NCBI RefSeq assembly: GCF_000429905.1
Contig: NZ_AUCT01000028.1
Coordinates: 1-64,000, forward strand
Reading direction: 5' to 3'
DNA length: 64,000 bases
Source: Desulfatibacillum aliphaticivorans DSM 15576
Lineage (GTDB): Bacteria; Desulfobacterota; Desulfobacteria; Desulfobacterales; Desulfatibacillaceae
Below the pieces are notes generated by a model. It was not told where the DNA came from. It did no database searches and saw only the letters and a program-made list of their open reading frames with translations. This document shows, piece by piece, positions 23,618 through 32,492 of the stretch; within the stretch, counting starts at the first letter, position 1; the number at the start of each line of letters is the position of its first letter. A program made the translations under genes and the position numbers.

Positions 23618-26600
23618 CCATTGTGCAAGGCGTCGTGCACCCCTTTCGCCAGATTTCGATAAGCAAAGGGCTTTTGGACAAAATGCGTGGTTTCATCCAG
23701 AACTCCGTGCTGTTCAATGACGCTGGCTGTGTACCCGGACATAAAAAGCACCTTGCAATCCGGGCGAATCTTATGAACGGCTTCAGCAAGGTCCTTCCCG
23801 TTCATCCCCGGCATGATGACGTCGGTGAGCAGCAAGTCTATTGCGCTTTCATGCTGCTCGGCGAGGCGAAGCCCGTCTTCGGGATTGCTTGCGGCCATGA
23901 CCTTATATCCCAGCCTGGAAAGCATTCTTTCCCCCATTTTCATGATTGATTCTTCGTCTTCAACCAGCAAAATGGTTTCCCCGTTTCCATGCCGGACTTC
24001 CTGGGCTTCCTTGGTCTCCCTCCCTTTTTCCGGGCTTTCGCATTTGGGCAGATAGACCTTAAAAACGGAACCCCAATCTTTTTTGCTGTCTACGATTATG
24101 ACTCCGTTATTCTGCTTAACAATTCCGTAAATGGTGGCCAACCCCAACCCCGTCCCCTTGCCCAGTTCCTTGGTGGTGTAAAAGGGCTCGAAAAGGCGTT
24201 TAAGCGTTTCGTCATCCATGCCCTGGCCATTGTCCTGGACTGAAATCAGGCAATACTCTCCCGGCGTGAAGTCGCGGTGCATCGCGCAAAACCTGGATGT
24301 GGCGATGGCTTGCTCCGTTTGGATGATGATCTTGCCGCCTCCTTCTATGGCCTGTCCGGCATTGACGCAAAGGTTCGCCAAAATCTGATCCAGTTGCGAG
24401 GGATCGATTTTCACTTTCCCCAGGTCCAGGCCAGGCCGCCATTCCAGTTCTATGTCCTCCCCGATGAGCCTTCGCAGCATTTTCAGCATATTGGTTATGG
24501 AGTCGTTCAAATCAAGAATTTTTGGAGCAACGGCCTGTTTTCTGGCAAAGGCCAGCAATTGGCGCGTCAGGTCCGCGGACCGCAGGGCCGCGGTATGAAT
24601 TTCCTTTAAATCGAAATAGATGTCGTGGTTTTCATCCATGCGGTCCAGCGCCATTTCTGCAAAGCCCAGTATGACGCTCAGCATGTTGTTGAAATCATGG
24701 GCCACTCCGCCTGCAAGCCTTCCCACGGACTCCATTTTCTGGGACTGATAAATCTGCTCTTTAAGCTCCGCCTTCTCCTGCTCAGTTTTCCGCTGTTCCG
24801 TGACGTCGTGAAAAGTAACGCATACGGCGATATTTTTGCCCTCGTTATCGAATATTGGCGACGCACTGGCCTCCACCATAATTTCCTTTCCGTCCGCGTG
24901 CCTGAACAAATACTCCTCGCCGCTCACCACATCCCCCCGAAAAGCCCTTGGGCTTGGCATTTGGTCCAGGGGGATTTCCGTGCGTCCATCTATGGTAAAA
25001 AATCGCGCGTCAAGCGATTCCGAAACTTTAGAGTCAATGTCGTCCCGCCCCTGTAACGACTCTCCTACGATCCTGGCCGACTCGTCGTTTTCTATGACGA
25101 CACTGATAAGATTGTCCTTTTCTTCCAGAATCTGCACTGCGAACGGCGCTTGTTTGATAACCGCTGTAAGCAAGGTATTGGTTTTCCATATTTCCTGCTG
25201 AGCCTTTTTTTGTTCAGTTATATCGTCTACAAACGCCAGGAAACGGTCTCCACTTAAGCGAACGGCGCAAATGCTTATATTTCTGATTTCTCCATCTTTA
25301 CGCTTGATTATTGATTCCCCGTTAAAAACGCCCTGAGAAAGAAGTGCGTTATAGTTTTGGTTGGGGTCCTTGTTTTCTTCCTTAACAACCAGGTCAGGAA
25401 CCTTTCGCTTAAGGAGCTCTTCTTTGGAATAGCCGGTTATCCGCTCAGCAGCCGGATTGGCGTCCATGTACCTCCACTCCCTATCGGCCGTAAAAATTCC
25501 GTAAGGCGCATTTTCCACATAGCTGCGCCATTTGATTTCACTGGCTTTCAATTCTTCTTCGGCGTGTTTTCTTTCAACCAGCATCAGGTTGATTTGCCGG
25601 GCGATGTCCTGGAATTCCGAGAAGTGCAGATCGTCAGTGTCTATACTTATGGACTCCCTGGCCGCTTGCTGGAAAAAAAGGGTCAAAGATTGGACGGATG
25701 CCTGAATATTGCCGGAAACAATGCGTGACGCTGCAAAGACGATGGCCAAGAGAATAAACAGAACGATGAGGCTTCGCAGTATTTTTTTCTCCAAATCTTT
25801 GAACAGCGCCTTTTCGTTGGCTTTTATGGCGGGCTCAATACTATCCAGATAAACGCCCGCACCAATGACCCATTCCCATTGAGGAACGGCCAGGACATAG
25901 GATATTTTGGGAGAAGGAGTGTCAGAGCCGGGTTTACGCCAAGAATATCGAACAAAGCCGCCCCCTGGCTTTTTTGCCTCTTTTTGCTGCTCCTGGATGA
26001 TTTTTACGCCATTGGGGTCCGTCAAGTCCTGGATGCTGCCGGCCCCAATGGTGATCTCTCCGGCAGAGAAAAGAGAGCCGCCGTCAAAAGTGCTCCCGAA
26101 AAAATACCCGGCAGGCTCAAATCGAAGATCCTTTATTCGGTTTAAAACCTCGCTTTGAACCATGTGGGTGTAATCGTCCAGGTACTCGCCCGTGCCTATC
26201 ACCCATCCAAGGGGCTCAAATAGCTTTACATAGGCGATTTTGGGAAAACTGCCCTGCTTTTCGCCCGGCTTGGTCCAGTAGTAGGTGTAAAATCCCTCGC
26301 CCTTTTCGCGGCATAGGGCGAGCATGTCTTTAACCACATATTTGCCGTCGTCGGAAACCATGGAAAGCATGTTTGAGCCTTCCAGTTCAGGACGGTCCGC
26401 AAACAATTCCTCAACACCGTCCAGGTTGAACGCAAAATAGTATCCACGGCCCTGGTTGAAGCGGATGGGCCTTAAAGCCTCCTTGATCATTTTTTGCACT
26501 TTTTCCGTAGGCTCGGAGGCTGCGTACTCGTTGTACAGACCGGAGGCTATATGATGCGCATCATTGACGTGACTTTGCAGGGAGTCTTTCAGCCGTTTTT

Positions 26601-26832
26601 CCGTCAGGTTTCCGTTGTAATCGATGTAATCCCTGACCTCACTAACCTTGGAGCTCAGCAGATCCTTTTGCTGATCCATGAATTCCTGACGCATGATCAC
26701 GGATTGGTCTTTAAAGGATGTGTAATCGCTATAAACCAGGACCAGTGTCCAACTGACAAGGGAAGCCAGTGCAATGGCCGCCATGTAACGCAAAAAAAGA
26801 TTTCTCAGGCTGTTTGGATCTCTTGGCGCCAT
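23614..26832 (-). CDS. Hybrid sensor histidine kinase with two Cache domains
   Basis: 1072 aa. TM helix about 12-34; two Cache-type sensing segments (about 60-220 and 225-330), each with the WxxKPG...PKI..V pattern; TM about 350-370; PAS domains about 425-545 and 545-685; HisKA with His712 in VAHDFNN; ATPase domain about 800-930; receiver with Asp1004 in LLTDVIMPG. Start chosen at MAPRDP (GGAG seven bases upstream); the longer frame upstream is translated repeat DNA. Its stop is supplied by a REP GTAG. Confidence 0.9.
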   Translation of the reverse strand: MAPRDPNSLRNLFLRYMAAIALASLVSWTLVLVYSDYTSFKDQSVIMRQEFMDQQKDLLSSKVSEVRDYIDYNGNLTEKRLKDSLQSHVNDAHHIASGLYNEYAASEPTEKVQKMIKEALRPIRFNQGRGYYFAFNLDGVEELFADRPELEGSNMLSMVSDDGKYVVKDMLALCREKGEGFYTYYWTKPGEKQGSFPKIAYVKLFEPLGWVIGTGEYLDDYTHMVQSEVLNRIKDLRFEPAGYFFGSTFDGGSLFSAGEITIGAGSIQDLTDPNGVKIIQEQQKEAKKPGGGFVRYSWRKPGSDTPSPKISYVLAVPQWEWVIGAGVYLDSIEPAIKANEKALFKDLEKKILRSLIVLFILLAIVFAASRIVSGNIQASVQSLTLFFQQAARESISIDTDDLHFSEFQDIARQINLMLVERKHAEEELKASEIKWRSYVENAPYGIFTADREWRYMDANPAAERITGYSKEELLKRKVPDLVVKEENKDPNQNYNALLSQGVFNGESIIKRKDGEIRNISICAVRLSGDRFLAFVDDITEQKKAQQEIWKTNTLLTAVIKQAPFAVQILEEKDNLISVVIENDESARIVGESLQGRDDIDSKVSESLDARFFTIDGRTEIPLDQMPSPRAFRGDVVSGEEYLFRHADGKEIMVEASASPIFDNEGKNIAVCVTFHDVTEQRKTEQEKAELKEQIYQSQKMESVGRLAGGVAHDFNNMLSVILGFAEMALDRMDENHDIYFDLKEIHTAALRSADLTRQLLAFARKQAVAPKILDLNDSITNMLKMLRRLIGEDIELEWRPGLDLGKVKIDPSQLDQILANLCVNAGQAIEGGGKIIIQTEQAIATSRFCAMHRDFTPGEYCLISVQDNGQGMDDETLKRLFEPFYTTKELGKGTGLGLATIYGIVKQNNGVIIVDSKKDWGSVFKVYLPKCESPEKGRETKEAQEVRHGNGETILLVEDEESIMKMGERMLSRLGYKVMAASNPEDGLRLAEQHESAIDLLLTDVIMPGMNGKDLAEAVHKIRPDCKVLFMSGYTASVIEQHGVLDETTHFVQKPFAYRNLAKGVHDALHNG

Positions 26833-27049
26833 AGGTTCTCCGTATGAATATAGATTTGTTGCGGGCCGTCCTCTGCCCTCACGCTGCGGCGCCGTTCCCT
26901 GCCCGCCGTATATGCCGGAATGATATTGGATTTTTGAGGAAACCAACGCAATCGAGTAGCGGCAAATAGATGCAGAGATTAAACCATAATTCATACCGGC
27001 AGGCCAAGTTTTGTTTGGCCCTGTGGGAGTCCCCGGAATCCGCTCGCAT

Positions 27050-27217
27050 GGCGAGGAGACCTCGCACCCACAAGGCGAGGAGACCTCGCACCTACAAGGC
27101 GAGGAGACCTCGCAACTACAAGGCGAGGAGACCTCCCAACTACAAGGCGAGGAGACCTCCCAACTACAAGGCGAGGAGACCTCGCAGCTACAAGGCGAGG
27201 AGACCTCGCAGCTACAG
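27050..27217 (-). repeat. REP array E1: seven tandem 24-bp units, minus orientation
   Basis: Units at exact 24-bp spacing, with cores GCGAGGAGACCTCGC beginning at 27051, 27075, 27099, 27123, 27147, 27171 and 27195. Each is followed by CTAC or a variant. Two units have CCTCCC on one arm, which breaks one pair. Because 24 is a multiple of three, the array stays open in several frames and encodes an artefactual 8-residue repeat. Confidence 0.92.
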
Positions 27218-27302
27218 TATATGGAGGCGTTTCCGTTATGCGAGGAGATCCGGCAAATACGCACGCTATAACCGGATTCGCGCCAGGCATCCCAACGGAC
27301 AT

Positions 27303-27395
27303 GTAGTCGCGCGGTTTCCGCGCTGGATAGTCAGGCGGTTTTCGTGCTGGGTAGTCGTGCGGTTTCCGCGCAGGGTAGTCGCGCGGTTTCCGCGC
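27303..27395 (+). repeat. REP array E2: four units, plus orientation
   Basis: Four GTAG- or ATAG-led units at 24-bp spacing. The first and last have GCGCGG-TTT-CCGCGC perfect stems; the middle two are degenerate. Faces array E1 across 85 bp. A further minus-oriented core lies at 27444-27458. Confidence 0.85.
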
Positions 27396-27443
27396 TGACT
27401 GTTCCCGTCGCCGCCGCATGCAACGAATCTGCATGGTAACATG

Positions 27444-27458
27444 GCGAGGAGACCTCGC
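27444..27458 (-). repeat. Isolated REP core
   Basis: GCGAGGAGACCTCGC followed by AGCTGC, a decayed CTAC tail. Located between array E2 and the GNAT gene. Confidence 0.7.
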
Positions 27459-27646
27459 AGCTGCGGGGCGAGGGAATCTAATTGCCGCAATACCGTTTGG
27501 CGCAGCCTTAAAGAACCTGGGCCCAATGGTCGATAGACTTAAAATGTCATGATTTTCATGCGGCTTATGGCGTTCCATGGCGACCTGCTTCTTGACCTTT
27601 GGGTATTGGGTTGTTATCTTTAGCAATCAAAGGCGGAGAGATTAAG

Positions 27647-27662
27647 AGGGGCTTGCGCCCCT
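27647..27662 (+). terminator. Terminator-like hairpin upstream of the GNAT gene
   Basis: AGGGGC-TTGC-GCCCCT followed by TTTATATA, only 24 bp before the GNAT start. It may end a short upstream transcript or act as an attenuator. Confidence 0.45.
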
Positions 27663-27688
27663 TTTATATATGGAACGAGTGGAGTATG

Positions 27689-28102
27689 ATGACGATACGT
27701 TTTTTGCAATCGCCAACCAAAGAGGAAGTAGCCCGCATTGTCGAGCTTTATAAAGCCCAGGGCTGGTGGGAGGAAGGGAAGGAAGGCCCGGATTTGGTCG
27801 TTCGCATTATCCAGGGAAGCCACTATTTTGCGGCGGCTGAAGTGGAAGGGAGGATCGTCGGCATTGGAAGAGCGATCAGCGACCGCGCCAGCGACGCCTA
27901 TGTGCAGGACGTGCTGGTGGATCCTGATTTCCGGAAGCAGGGCATCGGCCGTTTAATCGTGCAGGAGTTGACTGAAAAGGTGCACGGCGACGGTCTGCGC
28001 TGGATCGGCGTGGTAGCGGAAAAGGGCTCTGCTCCTTTTTACACCCCTCTGGGATTTGAAGAAATGCCCGGGGCCACCCCCATGTTAAAAACCAGGAAGT
28101 AG
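27689..28102 (+). CDS. GNAT-family N-acetyltransferase
   Basis: About 137 aa. The acetyl-CoA-binding motif VQDVLVDPDFRKQGIGRLIVQELTEKV and a following segment WIGVVAEKGSAPFYTPLGFEEMPG are typical of GNAT enzymes. GGAG lies four bases before the chosen ATG; an adjacent ATG at 27686 is also possible. Substrate unknown. It precedes the LPG-synthase-like gene by 8 bp, so they are probably co-transcribed. Confidence 0.88.
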   Translation: MTIRFLQSPTKEEVARIVELYKAQGWWEEGKEGPDLVVRIIQGSHYFAAAEVEGRIVGIGRAISDRASDAYVQDVLVDPDFRKQGIGRLIVQELTEKVHGDGLRWIGVVAEKGSAPFYTPLGFEEMPGATPMLKTRK

Positions 28103-28110
28103 ATTATTTC

Positions 28111-29022
28111 ATGAATTTTCAGCCGGTAAGACCTAAAGACTACCAACGGGTTCAACCCTTTTTCAAGAACATGCAGCACGAATTGTGCGCCTATTCGCTG
28201 GACTCCATGATGGTTTGGCACAACGAAGGCTATTCCCCCTATTGGGACGTCCATGACGACGCCTTGGTTGTGTGCGTCCGGTTTGCAGACAAAAGAAAAA
28301 ATCCCTACATGATTCTGCCTATTGCTCCGGGCAGGGAGTTCACGCCTGAGGATTTGGCGAAACTCGCCGACAAAACCGGAATCGGGAAATTTCACTTCGC
28401 GCCCAAGGACTATATTGCCAAATACGGCCGGGAGCGCTTATCCTCCTTGTTTTCCGTACGCTCCCATGTGGAATACCATGACTACATTTACGCAACCGAA
28501 GACCTGGCGACCCTGAAGGGCTCCAAATATTCCAAAAAGCGGAATCTCATCAACCAGTTCAAAAAAAATTACATCAATCAGGGCAAGGTGGAGATTCAGG
28601 ATTTGCAGGAGGAGCACACCGCCGAATGCCATGATTTTTTGGATGAATGGTGCCGGCAAAGGGATTGCGGCAGAGACATTGAAGATGATCTGGCCTGTGA
28701 AAAAAGGGCCGTACAGAACGCCTTGCGCTACTGGACCCAGTTGCGTTTTAAGGGGACGGTGGTTCGTCTGGACGGCGAGGTCCGGGCCTTTGCCATTGGC
28801 TCGCATTTGACTTCCAGCATGGGCAACCTGAACTTTGAAAAGGCCGACGCAGAAGTCAAAGGCCTGTATCAGTATCTGGACAGAGAAAGCGCGGCGCGTC
28901 TCTTTGACGGCTATGAGTTTATTAACAAGGAAAGCGATATGAATTTGCCGGGGTTGGCCCATGCCAAGCAATCTTACTACCCTGTTAGAATGGCCCATTC
29001 CTACAAGCTCATCCTTCGTTAA
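28111..29022 (+). CDS. Phosphatidylglycerol lysyltransferase C-terminal-domain protein (DUF2156)
   Basis: 303 aa, a stand-alone LPG-synthase C-terminal domain with a tandem-GNAT fold: RLSSLFSVRSHVEYHDYIYATEDLATLKGSKYSKKRNLINQFKK, then GTVVRLDGEVRAFAIGS, and NKESDMNLPGLAHAKQSYYPVRMAHSYKLI. There is no membrane flippase domain as in MprF. Such proteins may transfer aminoacyl groups to lipids or other acceptors; the acceptor here is unknown. Sits between the GNAT and kinase genes. Confidence 0.85.
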   Translation: MNFQPVRPKDYQRVQPFFKNMQHELCAYSLDSMMVWHNEGYSPYWDVHDDALVVCVRFADKRKNPYMILPIAPGREFTPEDLAKLADKTGIGKFHFAPKDYIAKYGRERLSSLFSVRSHVEYHDYIYATEDLATLKGSKYSKKRNLINQFKKNYINQGKVEIQDLQEEHTAECHDFLDEWCRQRDCGRDIEDDLACEKRAVQNALRYWTQLRFKGTVVRLDGEVRAFAIGSHLTSSMGNLNFEKADAEVKGLYQYLDRESAARLFDGYEFINKESDMNLPGLAHAKQSYYPVRMAHSYKLILR

Positions 29023-29033
29023 GGGGACGCTGC

Positions 29034-32000
29034 ATGAGCTCGCATAACAAGCAGGACGGCGATATTCGCAGACGTATGCTTTTTTCCTTGGGAATGGCCC
29101 TGCTTGTCATGCTCGCCCTATCCGCTTACACCCTGAAATGGGTGGGCGACCGCTATACCCAACGCCTTTTGGTCACCGAGTTGCAAGCGGCCACGCGTAT
29201 ATACGAAAAGGAAACCGCCCTGGAAAGCGCCACGCTTTCCAGGCTGGCTATCTTTTTGTCCAGGGACGAACGCATTTTTGACGCCTGGATAGACAACTCT
29301 CAGGCCTTGCTTCAAAAACAAGCCCAACCTCTTTTTAACAGCCTCAATGAACAAAACAGGGTGGATCGCCTTGCTTTTTGGACCGCTTACGGCCGATGCC
29401 TGGTCAGCCTGGATAATCCGGACGGCTGTAAGAGCGCAATGCCGGGCAAGACCATGGAGACGGCTGTTCACTCCGGGGTTCCGCACACAGGCTTTGACCT
29501 GGATCCTTCCGGGAAGCTGTATCTTGTCCGGGTATTGCCGGTTTATTTTGAAGGGGAAAAAAACCTGCTGGGCTACCTGGAGATAGGGAAGGACGTCCAA
29601 TACGTTGTGGAGGAGTGCTCCCGGGTTTTGGGGCATCGCATGTTCGTTCTTCTTAACAAGGAATATTTGGACCAAAAAGCCTGGGAAAACGCCTATACGC
29701 CCCATGAAAATCCAGGCGCCTGGCTCAACAATGATTTTTTTGCGCCTGAAAAGCCTTCTTCCGCCGAATTCTTAAAAAGCCTGCACAAATTGTTGAAGGA
29801 GGACGGCATTCGGCAAAGCGGCCGGGTCTCGTTCATTGAAATCGATGACAAGGTGTATCTGCCGGCCTCCTTTCCATTGATTGCGGATGATAAAAATCTC
29901 ATGGGGCTGGCGGTCATGCTTTTGGACGTGTCTTATAAGGCAGCCGCTTTCAAAACCGCCCGGGTCGTTCTCCTTATATTGTGCGGCGCCATTGCACTGG
30001 GCCTGTTTTTGTATTTCTTTGTGGATCTGAACAAGGTCCGCGCCAACATCATCAAAAGCCGGAAGGACCTGGAGGCCGAGCTTGCCAAACGCAAAGAGGC
30101 GGAGGAGAAATACCGAACGATTTTCGACAATATCCAGGACGTCTATTTTGAGACTTCCCTGGACGGCGCAATCCTGGAAATAAGCCCTTCTATCAGCCGG
30201 GTATCGGAATACGGCAGGACCGACGTCCTGGGACGGGCTGTGGGCGACTTTCGAATGAGTGAAGAGGCCAGGGCTGATTTTCTGCGCCGCATTATCACTC
30301 AGGGCGAAGTGCGCGATTTTGAAGTCAGGCTCCAAAACAGGAATGGCGCCTTTAAGGACTTCTCCCTCAACTCCCGGCTTGTTCTAAAAGAAAACGGCGC
30401 GCCTGATAAAATCGTAGGCGTTATGCGGGACGTCACCGAGCGCCGGCAGGCCCAGCAGGAGCTGCTGGCTGCCAAGGAGCGCTTGGAAGAGGCCAACGCG
30501 CAACTGGAGGCCTCCATAAAACAGGCCGAGCAACTGGCCAACGAAGCCTTTGTGGCCAATAACGCCAAAAGCCAGTTTTTAGCCAACATGAGCCATGAAA
30601 TCCGAACGCCCATGAACGGCATTATCGGAATGGCCGCCCTTCTTTTGGACACGCCCCTGGACGGCCAGCAAACCGTCTTTGTGCAAACCGTGAGAAAAAG
30701 CGCCCACGCCCTGGTCACCATTATCAACGACATCCTGGATTTTTCCAAGGTGGAGGCCGGAAAGCTGGAATTGGAGGAAGCGCCTTTCAGCCTTCAAGCC
30801 GAGTTGGAGGCCATGGGCGACGTCCTGGCGGTCAAGGCCCATGAAAAGGGTTTGGAATACGCGTGCATCATGCACCCGGACGTCCCGGACGCGCTTATAG
30901 GAGATTCCATCCGCCTGAGACAGGTTCTCGTCAACATCGTCGGCAATGCAGTCAAGTTCACGGACGCCGGGGAGGTGTCGCTGGAAATTTCCATGTCGGC
31001 AATGGATGACGCCCGGTGCACCCTTTTGTTTTCCATCAAAGATACGGGCGCCGGGCTGCCCGAGGATAAAATTGAAACCGTATTCGAGGCTTTCGCCCAG
31101 GCGGATTCGTCGGTCACCAGAAAGTTCGGCGGCACCGGACTGGGCCTGGCCATATCCCAAAGCCTGGTCCGCCTGATGGGCGGGGAGATCATCGCAGAAA
31201 ACCGCGAGGCCAGGGGGGCGCATTTTCGTTTTACCGCTTCGTTTGCGCTGCAGGAGCAGGGCGCCGAACACGAATCGTCCGCCATCGACCCATGTCTCGC
31301 CGATAAAAAGATTTTGATCGTGGATGACTGCCCGGCGACTCGCACTTCCATCAGTCTCATTTTGCAGCAGTGGGGCTGCCTGTGCCGGGAGGCTTCCGGA
31401 GGCCGTTCCGCCCTTGAACAGCTCCAAAGAGCCGTGGATAAGCACGCGCCCTTTAACGCAGTGCTGGTGGATCAGGCCATGCCCGACATGGACGGGTCGA
31501 CCCTGATCCAAAGCATCAAGGAGAATCCCGCGTACGAAGGGGCGAGGCTGGCCCTCATGACGCCCCTGGGCGCTCCCGGCCTCAAGACTGCCAAGTCCAA
31601 TCAGGACGCTGCAGCAGTATTAACCAAGCCGGTCCGGAAGAAGCAGCTTTACAACCTGTTGTTGGATCTTTTCGGCAATGCGCCGGAAACCTGTGCAGCG
31701 GCCCCGGAGCAGGAAACAAAATCGGCGCAGGCCGCTTCCGAATTCACAGTCCTTCTGGTGGAGGACAACCAGGTCAACCAAATGGTCGCCAAAGGCATTT
31801 TAAGGAAATTGGGATACAAAACCCTGGTTGTGGAAAACGGACAAGAGGCCTTGGAGTTTTTGGCCGAAAAGCAGGTGGACATTATCCTCATGGACATCCA
31901 AATGCCCGTCATGGACGGCCTGGAAGCCACGCGGAGAATCCGGGACGGCCGCCATAAAGTGCTGGATCCCGGCGCGCCTATCATAGCCATGACAGCCAGG

Positions 32001-32492
32001 GCCATGAAAGGGGATCGGGAAAAATGCCTGGACGCGGGCATGGACGACTACATAACAAAGCCCATCGACCCCGCCGCCCTTGCTGCGGTTATGGCCAGCC
32101 GGCTTGGCGGCGCGTCCGCCCCGCTTATCCGGAAGCCTGAAAAACCTCAAAGCGTTTTTGATCGTCCGGGGCTGGAGGACAGGCTTCAGGGGGATTTGTC
32201 CCAGATGGGCGTCATCCTGAATATTTTTGTCAAAGATTCCATGAGACAATTGGAGTTGATCAGAGAGGCCCTGGAAAAGAAGAATCAGGAGGCCCTGAGG
32301 GCGGACGCTCATCATTTAAAAGGCGCAGCAGGCAACGTGGGCGCCGTCCGGGTCTATGAGGTTCTGAGGCAAATGGAGGATTTGGCGACCCAAGATGACT
32401 GGGCCAGGCAGGGCGATCTGTTTAATCAGTTGGAAAAGGAGTTGACGAATTTCATCCGGCGCGTGAATCCTTTAATAGAAACGTTGTCATAA
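29034..32492 (+). CDS. Hybrid sensor histidine kinase with two receivers and HPt
   Basis: 1152 aa. TM about 15-35; periplasmic sensing domain about 40-300; TM about 310-332; PAS about 355-470; coiled coil 470-510; HisKA with His521 in MSHEIRTP; ATPase domain about 600-740; receiver 1 with Asp813 in VLVDQAMPD; receiver 2 with Asp954 in ILMDIQMPV; HPt with His1093 in DAHHLKG. BvgS/BarA-like phosphorelay in one chain. Starts 11 bp after the LPG-like gene. Its 3' end overlaps the convergent cyclase gene by 41 bp. Confidence 0.92.
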   Translation: MSSHNKQDGDIRRRMLFSLGMALLVMLALSAYTLKWVGDRYTQRLLVTELQAATRIYEKETALESATLSRLAIFLSRDERIFDAWIDNSQALLQKQAQPLFNSLNEQNRVDRLAFWTAYGRCLVSLDNPDGCKSAMPGKTMETAVHSGVPHTGFDLDPSGKLYLVRVLPVYFEGEKNLLGYLEIGKDVQYVVEECSRVLGHRMFVLLNKEYLDQKAWENAYTPHENPGAWLNNDFFAPEKPSSAEFLKSLHKLLKEDGIRQSGRVSFIEIDDKVYLPASFPLIADDKNLMGLAVMLLDVSYKAAAFKTARVVLLILCGAIALGLFLYFFVDLNKVRANIIKSRKDLEAELAKRKEAEEKYRTIFDNIQDVYFETSLDGAILEISPSISRVSEYGRTDVLGRAVGDFRMSEEARADFLRRIITQGEVRDFEVRLQNRNGAFKDFSLNSRLVLKENGAPDKIVGVMRDVTERRQAQQELLAAKERLEEANAQLEASIKQAEQLANEAFVANNAKSQFLANMSHEIRTPMNGIIGMAALLLDTPLDGQQTVFVQTVRKSAHALVTIINDILDFSKVEAGKLELEEAPFSLQAELEAMGDVLAVKAHEKGLEYACIMHPDVPDALIGDSIRLRQVLVNIVGNAVKFTDAGEVSLEISMSAMDDARCTLLFSIKDTGAGLPEDKIETVFEAFAQADSSVTRKFGGTGLGLAISQSLVRLMGGEIIAENREARGAHFRFTASFALQEQGAEHESSAIDPCLADKKILIVDDCPATRTSISLILQQWGCLCREASGGRSALEQLQRAVDKHAPFNAVLVDQAMPDMDGSTLIQSIKENPAYEGARLALMTPLGAPGLKTAKSNQDAAAVLTKPVRKKQLYNLLLDLFGNAPETCAAAPEQETKSAQAASEFTVLLVEDNQVNQMVAKGILRKLGYKTLVVENGQEALEFLAEKQVDIILMDIQMPVMDGLEATRRIRDGRHKVLDPGAPIIAMTARAMKGDREKCLDAGMDDYITKPIDPAALAAVMASRLGGASAPLIRKPEKPQSVFDRPGLEDRLQGDLSQMGVILNIFVKDSMRQLELIREALEKKNQEALRADAHHLKGAAGNVGAVRVYEVLRQMEDLATQDDWARQGDLFNQLEKELTNFIRRVNPLIETLS

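Noticed and set aside
26833..27264. An N-terminal extension of the Cache kinase with an eight-residue SSPC/CEV repeat
   Set aside because: It is translated REP DNA; 24-bp units keep the frame open. MAPRDP has a good ribosome binding site and starts a normal TM helix.
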